A stretch of DNA of 64,000 bases from NCBI GenBank assembly GCA_947499125.1, contig CANMMP010000005.1:248001-312000 (forward strand), given 5' to 3'. Numbering within the stretch: position 1 is the stretch's first letter; each line of letters starts with the position of its first letter. The stretch comes from an uncultured Pontibacter sp. Its GTDB lineage: Bacteria > Bacteroidota > Bacteroidia > Cytophagales > Hymenobacteraceae. The notes beneath the pieces are model-generated. The model did not search any database. It was not told the DNA's origin and saw only the letters and a program-made list of their open reading frames with translations. Both the position numbers and the translations under genes were made by a program. Positions 48,942-56,457 of the stretch are shown here, in pieces.

Positions 48942-49945
48942 TGCGCAGTTTATACTTTATACTTGCGCTGCTGCTCATCGCTATAGTTATAGTTTTGGGC
49001 TTACAGGTTGGTTCTTTTGAGTCTGATCTGGCAACTATAGCTGATGCTTTTCTGAATTATAATCCCGATAATACAACCCATTACGCTATAGTTCATCTGC
49101 GTTTGCCGCGTTTGCTGCTGGCGTTGGTAGTTGGGGCAGCGCTGGCTTTCTGCGGTTACCTGATGCAGGCCATGGTAAACAACGGACTGGCAGATCCTTA
49201 CTTGCTGGGAACTGCTTCGGGAGCATCTTTGGGGGCAGTGTTGGTTTTCTTTGGGTTTGTGAATATTTCGGTGGCTGGGTTTTATATGCCGCCGGTGCTG
49301 GCAATGGCAGGCGCTTTTATAGTTACACTGGTGGTGGTTATACTTGGGTATCGTAAACGTCAGCTTATACCTGCGCAATTACTGTTGGCCGGTATTGCTA
49401 TCAGTTCGCTTTGCACGGCTATAGTTGGTCTGCTTACTTTTCTCTCTGATTCGGAAGGGAAACTGAAATCGGTTATTTTCTGGAGTATGGGAAGCTTTGA
49501 GCGGGCCAGCTGGACCTTGCTGCCTTACCCGGCCGTAGCTCTAATAGTTGCACTTATACTTTTCGCCTTTCTGCAGAAACAACTGAACATACTGATGCTA
49601 GGCTCCGAAAGAGCGCAGGCGCTGGGTGTGCAGGTGTCGCATACGCGTTGGGCTATACTGGGTACCGTTTCGATTGTTACAGGCTTTGCAGTAGCTACTT
49701 CGGGGCCAATCGGGTTTGTGGGGCTTATTGTTCCACATGTAACGCGCGGGCTACTAGGCACAACCGGCAGGAGCAACCTGCTTTTCTGTGCATTTGTGGG
49801 TGGTTTGTTCATGCTGCTCTGCGATCTTTTGTCCCGAATAATTTATCCGCCAACCGGCCTGCCAATTGGAATCATTACTTCGTTCTTTGGTGTTCCTTTC
49901 TTCGTATATTTGCTGTCCAGAAAAAATTACAAGTTTAGCAGTTAA
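48938..49945 (+). CDS. FecCD/BtuC-type ABC transporter permease
   Basis: A 335-residue protein with nine or ten membrane helices and the FecCD signature: LRLPRLLLALVVGAALAFCGYLMQ, NNGLADPYLLGTASGAS, and the ATPase-coupling SGPIGFVGLIVPHVTR. It forms the membrane channel for the substrate-binding protein encoded just upstream. The ATP-binding subunit (BtuD/FecE) expected next is absent: the following gene is queD, and no Walker A ATPase of this family lies nearby. Confidence 0.92.
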   Translation: MMRSLYFILALLLIAIVIVLGLQVGSFESDLATIADAFLNYNPDNTTHYAIVHLRLPRLLLALVVGAALAFCGYLMQAMVNNGLADPYLLGTASGASLGAVLVFFGFVNISVAGFYMPPVLAMAGAFIVTLVVVILGYRKRQLIPAQLLLAGIAISSLCTAIVGLLTFLSDSEGKLKSVIFWSMGSFERASWTLLPYPAVALIVALILFAFLQKQLNILMLGSERAQALGVQVSHTRWAILGTVSIVTGFAVATSGPIGFVGLIVPHVTRGLLGTTGRSNLLFCAFVGGLFMLLCDLLSRIIYPPTGLPIGIITSFFGVPFFVYLLSRKNYKFSS

Positions 49946-50362
49946 ATGATTTACGTTAGCAGATTAGAGCATTTTAATGCAGCCCACAAGCTGCACAACC
50001 CGAATTGGTCGTTGGCAAAGAATAAGGAAGTGTTCGGGCCGTGTGCAAATACCAACTGGCATGGGCATAATTACGAGCTCATTGTTACCGTAAAAGGCAA
50101 GCCGGAACCCGATACCGGCTTTGTAATAGACCTGAAAAAACTGAGCACGCTTATCCGTACTCACATCATCGAGAAGGTAGACCACAAGAACCTGAACCTG
50201 GATGTGGCTTTTATGGAAGGCAAACTGGCCAGCACCGAGAACCTGGTTATCGAGTTCTGGAACATACTTGCCCCGCAGATCGAAAAAATATCCAACGCGA
50301 AACTGCACAGCCTTAAACTTTACGAAACCCCACGCAACTACGTGGAGTACTTCGGAGAATAA
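49946..50362 (+). CDS. queD: 6-carboxy-5,6,7,8-tetrahydropterin synthase (QueD)
   Basis: A 138-residue protein of the 6-pyruvoyltetrahydropterin synthase fold. Zinc ligands are His in FNAAHKL and the two in NWHGHNYEL; the catalytic Cys lies in FGPCANTN. GFVIDLKKLSTLI and DHKNLN are typical. In bacteria it makes the precursor of queuosine and other 7-deazaguanines. Its ATG immediately follows the permease stop, so it is probably cotranscribed with the uptake genes, although the functions are not obviously related. Confidence 0.92.
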   Translation: MIYVSRLEHFNAAHKLHNPNWSLAKNKEVFGPCANTNWHGHNYELIVTVKGKPEPDTGFVIDLKKLSTLIRTHIIEKVDHKNLNLDVAFMEGKLASTENLVIEFWNILAPQIEKISNAKLHSLKLYETPRNYVEYFGE

Positions 50363-50426
50363 TTTCCTTTTTTAATTTTTAGTGCGCTTATACCTGTTCA
50401 GGTAGCCCATTACGTTTCTGCATTAC

Positions 50427-51539
50427 ATGAAATACTACATTATAGCTGGCGAGCGATCAGGTGATTTGCATGGTTCTAACCTTATAAAAGAGCTTCGGAA
50501 GAAAGACCCGGACGCGGAAATTCGCGGCTGGGGCGGCGATATGATGCAGGAGGCCGGTATGGACCTGGTGCGCCATTACCAGGACATGGCCTTTATGGGC
50601 TTTGCCGAAGTTTTTAAGAACCTGCGCAAGATATTCGGCTACCTGAAGGAAGCCAAAACCGACATAGCTAACTATAAACCTGATGTGGTGATACTGGTTG
50701 ATTATGCCGGTTTTAACATGCGTGTCGCCAGGTTTGCCAAAAATAAAGGGCTGAAAGTTTTCTATTATATCTCCCCGAAGATCTGGGCCTGGAACCAGGG
50801 CCGCGCGCACAAAATTAAAAAAGTAGTAGACCGTATGTTTGTGATCATGCCGTTTGAGAAGGATTTCTACAAGCGCTTCGATTACGACGTGGATTATATC
50901 GGTAACCCGGTTTCTGATTCGGTAACCGACCATGTGCCTAACCCTGATTTCAGGACGAAGAATAAGCTTTACAATTCCAAGCCTATAGTTGCCATACTTC
51001 CGGGAAGTCGTGCCCAGGAAATTGAGAATATGCTCGATGTGATGCTGAGCGTACTGCCGTCGTTCCGTGATTTCCAGTTTGTAGTGGCGGGTGTGTCTAC
51101 ATTCGGCAAGGAGTATTACGAGCAGTACAACAAAGACAAGAACATTAAAATAGTTTACGACCAGACCTACGACCTGCTCTCGCACTCGGTAGCAGCCCTG
51201 GTTACATCCGGCACAGCCACTCTCGAAACTGCCCTGTTTAATGTGCCGCAGGTGGTATGCTATAAAACCAGCAAAATATCTTATACCATTGGTAAGTGGG
51301 TAATTAAAGTGCCTTACATTTCGCTGGTGAACCTAATAGCAGGCAAACAGGTGGTTACAGAACTGATACAGGATGATTTTACTGGCAAACAGGTAACAGC
51401 CGAGCTAAAAAGCATCCTCTTCGACAAGCACTTCATTAAAAAACAAAAAGACGGTTACGCCCTCGTACGCGAGAAAATAGGAGAGTACCGCACCGCCGAA
51501 CGCGCCGCTGAACTGATGGTGGGTTATTTGAAGGGGTAG
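50427..51539 (+). CDS. lpxB: Lipid-A-disaccharide synthase
   Basis: A 370-residue GT-B glycosyltransferase of family 19. The start YYIIAGERSGDLHGSNLI is diagnostic. FYYISPKIWAWNQGRAHKI and ILPGSRAQEIENML also match LpxB, as does the ALVTSGTATLETALF sugar-nucleotide site. It joins UDP-2,3-diacylglucosamine and lipid X in lipid A synthesis. It lies 64 nt after queD on the same strand. Together with hldD it shows an LPS-bearing envelope. Confidence 0.95.
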   Translation: MKYYIIAGERSGDLHGSNLIKELRKKDPDAEIRGWGGDMMQEAGMDLVRHYQDMAFMGFAEVFKNLRKIFGYLKEAKTDIANYKPDVVILVDYAGFNMRVARFAKNKGLKVFYYISPKIWAWNQGRAHKIKKVVDRMFVIMPFEKDFYKRFDYDVDYIGNPVSDSVTDHVPNPDFRTKNKLYNSKPIVAILPGSRAQEIENMLDVMLSVLPSFRDFQFVVAGVSTFGKEYYEQYNKDKNIKIVYDQTYDLLSHSVAALVTSGTATLETALFNVPQVVCYKTSKISYTIGKWVIKVPYISLVNLIAGKQVVTELIQDDFTGKQVTAELKSILFDKHFIKKQKDGYALVREKIGEYRTAERAAELMVGYLKG

Positions 51540-51714
51540 GGGGCTTCTCTTATAGTTTTGGCTTCTCTTTTCCGCAGGCTATAGTTTGTGGCTTGTATAG
51601 TATTTTCTATATTTAATATTAAATGGAAGGTAATGCCTACACTCTATTTTCTAAATGTTTCTGTTTCTATATTGAACAGTTTAAAGAATGCTATGGCTAA
51701 CCTTGAGAAAAACT

Positions 51715-52275
51715 ATGAAAACAAGAGAAATAAAGCGGCCTTCAAGATTTATTGTGCTAATCTTAGCAATACTTATCACATTACCATCATGTGCTCTTCT
51801 GACTTCTTATAAGAAGTACACATTACAGCGTGCTCCACAAGCAACCTTTCAGAATAGAATCGGATTTTCAGACAATTTTTCTAAGTCCATAATTTTTTAT
51901 GATGATGGAAGCTGTCTATTTATTCGAACAATTGACCCCAATAATATAGATGGTTATTTAAGTGAAAACAACTACAAGATCTATGGAAGGATTTCAGACT
52001 ATCATTTTTACTGGGGTGTTTATAAAGTTAATCCCTACTTTATAGAAATAGAGTTTATAGAGTCTGTACATCAGTAGGGGTTTCAGGGTATAGGAAGATG
52101 GAATGCTGTTGTGAAAGACGAAGGTCGAACAATTGAAGTTTTACCAGGGCCAGTGAACAGAAAGGTGAAAATCCCTTATAGCAGCACTTTTAGTTTTAAA
52201 GGAGAAACTATGAAGCTTGATACAACTTTACTTAATCTTGACATTGATCCGGCAAAAGCTTGGGTGAATAGGTAG
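51715..52275 (+). pseudogene. Lipoprotein gene interrupted by an in-frame TAG
   Basis: ATG 51715 opens a 120-residue reading frame with a lipoprotein signal (ITLPSC, Cys near residue 25), ending at TAG 52075-52077. The same frame continues without another stop for 65 codons to TAG 52273-52275, and its content reads like protein (GIGRWNAVVKDEGRTIEV). A single nonsense change (from TGG, CAG or similar) in a gene of about 186 residues explains this best. Readthrough or a sequencing error are alternatives. The locus is AT-rich compared with lpxB. No family recognised. Confidence 0.65.
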
Positions 52276-52313
52276 TGATTCATAATTCTTTAAAATAGAG
52301 AGAACAAAACCTT

Positions 52314-52400
52314 ATGAAAAGCCTGATCTATAGTTTACTGCTCATTTCTATACTTTTCTCCACATGCCGCAAGTTTAGCGTAAGCGCAACTTGTGGCTAA
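52314..52400 (+). pseudogene. Remnant lipoprotein leader, 28 codons
   Basis: ATG 52314 encodes a short basic-hydrophobic leader ending in a lipobox-like Phe-Ser-Thr-Cys, then stops at TAA 52398-52400. It runs straight into an AACTGG palindrome array. It looks like the 5' end of a lipoprotein gene whose body was lost or displaced by the repeat. A genuine tiny lipoprotein is less likely. Confidence 0.4.
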
Positions 52401-52407
52401 CTATGGA

Positions 52408-52496
52408 GCCAGTTTGTAACTGGCTTAATCCACATACTATAGTTTCGCCAGTTACAAACTGGCTGCAATGTGCAACCACCAGTTACCGCTGCGCTC
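52408..52496. repeat. AACTGG palindrome cluster (REP-like)
   Basis: GCCAGTTTGTAACTGGC (52408-52424) and GCCAGTTACAAACTGGC (52447-52463) are perfect reverse complements 22 nt apart. Each is also internally palindromic (GCCAGTT/AACTGGC). A third, looser pair (CCAGTT...AACTGG) follows at about 52471-52496. Alternative hairpins are therefore possible. It lies between the lipoprotein remnants and the convergent HTH gene and may act as a bidirectional terminator. Confidence 0.75.
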
Positions 52497-52514
52497 AAAC
52501 TGGCGGTATGGTTA

Positions 52515-52721
52515 TCAATCCTCCGCAAACTCCAGCAAATCCCCCGGTTGGCAATCCAGTGCTTTACAGATAGCTTCGAGCGTACTGAAACGCACGGCTT
52601 TGGCTTTGCCGGTTTTAAGGATGGATAGGTTTGAGAGCGTAATATCAACTTTCTCCGACAGTTCGTTCAGCGACATTTTCCGTTTGGCCATCATCACATC
52701 CAGGTTCACAACTATAGGCAT
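52515..52721 (-). CDS. XRE-family HTH regulator (YozG-like)
   Basis: A 68-residue protein consisting almost only of a Cro/CI-type helix-turn-helix: MSLNELSEKVDITLSNLSIL as helices 2-3 and FSTLEAICKALDCQPGDLLE at the end. These minimal regulators are typically paired with a DUF2975 membrane protein, as here: the upstream gene ends 2 nt before this ATG. Autoregulation of the pair is likely. A perfect inverted repeat stands upstream of the operon. Confidence 0.88.
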   Translation of the reverse strand: MPIVVNLDVMMAKRKMSLNELSEKVDITLSNLSILKTGKAKAVRFSTLEAICKALDCQPGDLLEFAED

Positions 52722-52723
52722 GG

Positions 52724-53260
52724 CTATACGGTTAGCTCGTTTTCAGCCTGAAGCTCTACACCGCGCTTAAAGATTTGCGAAATGATGAATACCAGTCCGG
52801 CTATAAATAAATACTCACCACCATCTCCACTGCTCAGCAATTCGCCGGTTCTTTTCGAGAGCCATTCGCTGTGTGCGCTGCTTATTTGCAACACAATCCA
52901 GCTACCCAGCAACACATAACTGATCGACTCTACTCTTCCGGCCACTTCAGAGGTAAACGGGTTTTGCAGGTTCACTTTCGATAACGTTTGAATAACCAGG
53001 TAAGCGATGTAAGCTTTCATGGCAGACAAGGCAACTATAAATGAGAAATGTAAACTATAGTTATAGAAACTCGATTGGCGAAGGTCGTACAGGTTTAACC
53101 CTTGGTATAGATCCTGCGCCGCAGTAGGTTTAAAGTAACTGAAAACATAAGTAAATAATAAAGCGCCTGTCTTGATCAGTAAGCCTATAAATACGATCCA
53201 GGCCAGCACGTGCATGGTGGTTAATATTACTTCCGTCCGGGTTTTGGTATGTTTTTCCAT
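52724..53260 (-). CDS. DUF2975 family membrane protein
   Basis: A 178-residue protein with four predicted membrane helices (about residues 12-35, 67-90, 108-126 and 145-165). The late LFIAGLVFIISQIFKRGVELQAENELTV tail is shared by DUF2975 proteins. Function unknown. The fixed partnership with a small XRE regulator suggests a membrane-sensing or signal-response pair. First gene of the two-gene operon. Confidence 0.86.
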   Translation of the reverse strand: MEKHTKTRTEVILTTMHVLAWIVFIGLLIKTGALLFTYVFSYFKPTAAQDLYQGLNLYDLRQSSFYNYSLHFSFIVALSAMKAYIAYLVIQTLSKVNLQNPFTSEVAGRVESISYVLLGSWIVLQISSAHSEWLSKRTGELLSSGDGGEYLFIAGLVFIISQIFKRGVELQAENELTV

Positions 53261-53296
53261 AGTTGTAGGGTTATAGTTAATGGTGTAAGTATAAGC

Positions 53297-53323
53297 AATA
53301 TTTATTGAAAAACAATAAATATT
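53297..53323. promoter_or_regulatory. Perfect 11-bp inverted repeat upstream of the DUF2975-HTH operon
   Basis: AATATTTATTG (53297-53307) and CAATAAATATT (53313-53323) are exact inverted copies with a 5-A spacer, 37 nt upstream of the DUF2975 start. Half-site size suits a dimeric HTH protein, making it a candidate operator for the operon's own regulator. Confidence 0.5.
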
Positions 53324-53490
53324 ATTTGATTTTTGGTAAATAGGTACAAGTTGAGTTTAAACTATAGTATAACCTAAGGTTTACACCTCAATAGCTATTT
53401 AACTTGCTGGTGAAAACACACAGCAAGGGCGTAAGGTGTAAAAGTCTTCCAGGGTTAATATCTATCTGCCAATCCCACGTACAATACTCC

Positions 53491-54048
53491 ATGCAAACCG
53501 AAAAACAGAAAATGCAGGCCGGCGAGTTGTACGATCCTTTAGATGAAGAACTATCAGAGGAGCGGATCAAGGCCAGATTGCTGCTACAACAACTCAACAA
53601 CTCCCGCGAAGATTACCCTATTGAAAGAGGCCGCATTATAAAAGAGCTTATCCCAAACTCAGGCGAAGGATTGTGGCTGCAACCACCTTTTTACTGCGAT
53701 TACGGCTATAATATTATAGTTGGCGAGAAGGTGTTCTTTAACTTTAACTGCGTGGTGCTGGATGTAATGTCGGTAACGATTGGCAGCCGCACACTTTTCG
53801 GCCCGAATGTACAGATCTACACCGCTACACACCCGCTAAACTATAAAGAACGCGCTGCCGGGCTGGAGTTTGCCAAACCTGTAACTATAGGCGAAGACGT
53901 TTGGGTAGGTGGAAGCGTGGTTATTTGCCCCGGCGTAACGATAGGCAACAGATGTGTGATAGGAGCGGGCAGTGTAGTTACGAAAGATATCCCTATTGGT
54001 GTGTTTGCGGCCGGCAACCCGTGTAAAGTTATCCGGGAGCTGGATTAG
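53491..54048 (+). CDS. Sugar O-acetyltransferase (maltose/galactoside acetyltransferase family)
   Basis: 185 residues from ATG 53491; a TTG 87 nt upstream would add an unsupported leader. An N-terminal Mac domain (KMQAGELYDPLDEEL) is followed by a left-handed beta-helix of hexapeptide repeats. The catalytic His lies in YTATHPLNYKER, and IGNRCVIGAGSVVTKDIP is typical of the CoA-binding end. It transfers acetyl from acetyl-CoA to a sugar hydroxyl, probably as detoxification. Acceptor unknown. Divergent from the DUF2975 operon. Confidence 0.92.
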   Translation: MQTEKQKMQAGELYDPLDEELSEERIKARLLLQQLNNSREDYPIERGRIIKELIPNSGEGLWLQPPFYCDYGYNIIVGEKVFFNFNCVVLDVMSVTIGSRTLFGPNVQIYTATHPLNYKERAAGLEFAKPVTIGEDVWVGGSVVICPGVTIGNRCVIGAGSVVTKDIPIGVFAAGNPCKVIRELD

Positions 54049-54098
54049 TACATTTTTATAGTTACCTTACCTATAGCATAAGCCTCAACTATAAAACC

Positions 54099-54656
54099 AT
54101 GCAACAACTAAGCGTCCGCGAACTCCAGGCCGAAGACATACCACTTATAGCCGACTACTGGCTAAACTCGGAGCCAGCCTTTTTAATTGACATGGGCGTT
54201 GACCTGGCTAAAGTTCCTACCCGGGACGACATGACAGCTATGCTTACCAACCAGCTGAGTTTACCAGTTCCTGAGCGAATGAGCTACGCCCTGATATGGC
54301 TGGTAAACAATGAACCGGTTGGTCATTGTAACGTGAATAATATCAGGTTTGGTGAATCGGCTTATATGCACCTGCATTTGTGGCAGCCAGCTGTCAGGCA
54401 GAAAGGGGCAGGGACAGAACTGGTGAAAAGGTCGTTGCCATACTTTTTTGAGAAACTACAGCTGCAAACCTTATACTGTGAGCCATATGCGCTTAACCCG
54501 GCACCAAATAAAACACTGCCCAAAGTTGGCTTCGAGTTCGTGAAACGGCACATTACTGTGCCCGGAAGTATAAATTTTGAGCAGGAGGTTAATCTCTGGA
54601 AATTAACCCGGGCAGCCTACGAACAACTGATGCTTGATTCAAACTATAAACTATAA
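54099..54656 (+). CDS. GNAT family N-acetyltransferase
   Basis: A 185-residue protein with the GNAT fold: an N-terminal strand LSVRELQAEDIPLIADYWL, the central LIWLVNNEPVGHCNVNNI strands, an HLWQPAVRQKGAGTELVKRSL acetyl-CoA loop (Q/R-x-x-G-x-G/A form) and LYCEPYALNPAPNKTLPKVGFEFVKRH at the end. The ALNPAPNKTLPKVGF pattern fits the RimJ/RimL-like group. Substrate not assignable. It lies 50 nt after the sugar acetyltransferase. Confidence 0.87.
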   Translation: MQQLSVRELQAEDIPLIADYWLNSEPAFLIDMGVDLAKVPTRDDMTAMLTNQLSLPVPERMSYALIWLVNNEPVGHCNVNNIRFGESAYMHLHLWQPAVRQKGAGTELVKRSLPYFFEKLQLQTLYCEPYALNPAPNKTLPKVGFEFVKRHITVPGSINFEQEVNLWKLTRAAYEQLMLDSNYKL

Positions 54657-54683
54657 ATTGGTGGCCAGGAAACTATAGTTGCA

Positions 54684-55079
54684 TCATTCCTCATCCTGCT
54701 TTATTCTTTTTATTTCGACTTCTTTTTTGCCTTTATAGATTTTCCCGGATGCTGTATTTGCCTTATATTGGTAATAATGCCCGGCATCATAGGCTATATA
54801 AAAGCCGGTTTTGGGATCGTATACTTTGCTGATGTTCGGGTAAAACCATAAACCTGAAACTGGTTCGGGTACGCGGGTTTTGCTGGCATCCAGTGCGTTG
54901 GGCATGGGTACAGGTAGCGTATTGGCAGAGTCGGTGGCCGACCAGCTGAGTTTTGCCGTTTCTGATCTTAAAAAATGATCAAATCTTTTCACAAAGTCAC
55001 CTTTCTCTTTTGTTTGGGCCAGCGCTTGTGTACCGATTATAATTAATAAAGCGAAAACTATAGTTTTAAGTATGTTCAT
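54684..55079 (-). CDS. Hypothetical exported protein
   Basis: A 131-residue protein with a clear signal peptide (residues 1-21, TQALAQ). The mature part is polar, with a WFYPNISKVYDPKTGFYIAY segment near residue 78 and a Lys/Glu-rich end. No family recognised. It is convergent with the GNAT gene and carries the motif AACTATAGTTTT within its leader codons. Confidence 0.65.
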   Translation of the reverse strand: MNILKTIVFALLIIIGTQALAQTKEKGDFVKRFDHFLRSETAKLSWSATDSANTLPVPMPNALDASKTRVPEPVSGLWFYPNISKVYDPKTGFYIAYDAGHYYQYKANTASGKIYKGKKEVEIKRIKQDEE

Positions 55080-55141
55080 TAGCCAGGTTTATACTTTATA
55101 GTTGAAATATCAAGATAATATCTCTGGAAACAAGCTCCAAA

Positions 55142-55171
55142 AAAAGAGCCTCAGTTTTCAGGCTGAAGCTC
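55142..55171 (-). terminator. Terminator after the dihaem cytochrome gene
   Basis: On the minus strand AAGAGCTTCAG pairs with CTGAGGCTCTT (one G-U pair) around a short loop, followed by a run of T residues. Located about 25 nt after the stop codon at 55197. Confidence 0.8.
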
Positions 55172-55196
55172 TTCGGGAATAGTTTAAAGCAGATAG

Positions 55197-56195
55197 CTAC
55201 GATTTGCCGGGCGCTGGCGAAAATTTCACTACCCGGTTGTTCTTAGGTTCTACAGTCCGCAGAAACTGGTAGATCGCTTTCAGGTCTTCTTCGGTCATGC
55301 CGGCATACATAGCCCAGGGCATTATCGGGTTAAAATCGTCTGGTCCCACTGTCTGCCCGGTATTTGCAGGGCTATCATGTTGCTTAAAGCGATTCACAAA
55401 CTCCTCTTCGGTCCAGGAGCCTATACCTGTTTCTTTGTCGGAGGTTAGGTTGGCAGAGCGTTGCACGGCTCCGTTTGGCATCTTAAATTCGCTTCCACCA
55501 GCCAGGTACATACCTTCTATAGGTTTTCCTTTATTGGCAGGAGTATGGCACTCACTGCACGCAGCTATCGTCAGCAAATATTTTCCTTTAGATACAGGGT
55601 CATCAAGAACAGGCTCTGCAGATGCCACGCGTTTAGTTGGCATGGTGCGCAAAATCAGGTTCATCGGGAAATCCGGGTCCGGCTTAGGTATGTCGTTCTT
55701 AATTGGCGCGAGTGAGCGGATGTACGTGATAATGGCATGCAGGTCCTGTTCGCGCATCTGGCTATAAGATTTAAAAGGCATCACCGGGAAAAGCGGTTCA
55801 CCATCTTTGCTCACGCCTTCGGTTATCGCGCGGTAAACTTCGCCATCTGTCCAGGCGCCTATGCCAGTCTCTCTATCCGAAGTAATATTGCGGGCATAAA
55901 ACACCCCCGGGAAACCCATGGAATGGTCGAAACGGTCGCCGCCTTTACCTTCGGTGCCCGGCGTAACTGGCCCGGCAAACTTCGAAAAGTCGCGGGTTGA
56001 GTGACAGTCGATGCAAACTGTAACATGGTTAGCCAGGTATTCGCCGCGTGCCTGCAAGGCAGGTGTTTTGTTTATTTGCAGGGCCGGTGCAGCATCCACA
56101 TTCGGGAATGCATACTGAATGTACAATGCGCCAGCCGAAACCACCACACCGATGGCTACAAGCGCATATCCTAAAAAGGTAAGCACTTTTTTCAT
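55197..56195 (-). CDS. Membrane-anchored dihaem cytochrome c
   Basis: A 332-residue protein with an N-terminal membrane helix (about residues 5-27), then two cytochrome c domains. The haem motifs are CIDCH (near residue 61) and CSECH (near residue 213), and MPF and MPW motifs probably give the axial methionines. The arrangement resembles cytochrome subunits of periplasmic dehydrogenases, but no dehydrogenase gene is adjacent, so the electron donor is unknown. It may feed the oxidase encoded at 28-34 kb (inference). Confidence 0.9.
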   Translation of the reverse strand: MKKVLTFLGYALVAIGVVVSAGALYIQYAFPNVDAAPALQINKTPALQARGEYLANHVTVCIDCHSTRDFSKFAGPVTPGTEGKGGDRFDHSMGFPGVFYARNITSDRETGIGAWTDGEVYRAITEGVSKDGEPLFPVMPFKSYSQMREQDLHAIITYIRSLAPIKNDIPKPDPDFPMNLILRTMPTKRVASAEPVLDDPVSKGKYLLTIAACSECHTPANKGKPIEGMYLAGGSEFKMPNGAVQRSANLTSDKETGIGSWTEEEFVNRFKQHDSPANTGQTVGPDDFNPIMPWAMYAGMTEEDLKAIYQFLRTVEPKNNRVVKFSPAPGKS

Positions 56196-56400
56196 AGAGT
56201 TACAAAACAGATGGTTAAAGTATAGGCGAAAATAATAGAGTAATTTTTAAAATATTTTGCACTTATACAACCATGTGCTTTCTATATCTCATTGATTTTG
56301 AGTAGAGATATACTTTGAAATGGTAGACCTGAGTATATAATGCGGCAAGGTAAAATGTAAGTTCTGACTTTAAATAAAGTATAGCCTGGAGCACAGCATA

Positions 56401-56437
56401 AAAAAAGCCGGAACTCCTTATCAGAGCTCCGGCTTTT
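56401..56437 (-). terminator. Terminator of the M16 peptidase pair
   Basis: On the minus strand AAAAGCCGGAGCTC and GAGTTCCGGCTTTTTTT form a long stem with one G-U pair and a T tail. Between it and the cytochrome gene lie about 200 nt of AT-rich DNA in which I see nothing else. Confidence 0.85.
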
Positions 56438-56457
56438 CTATAGGTATGAACTATAGT

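Noticed and set aside
51588..51812. Separate 74-residue gene before the broken lipoprotein gene
   Set aside because: It overlaps the lipoprotein frame, has no family features and looks like a chance frame in AT-rich DNA.
53404..53490. N-terminal extension of the sugar acetyltransferase
   Set aside because: It would begin at TTG and precede the normal family start at ATG 53491; the extension has no family support.
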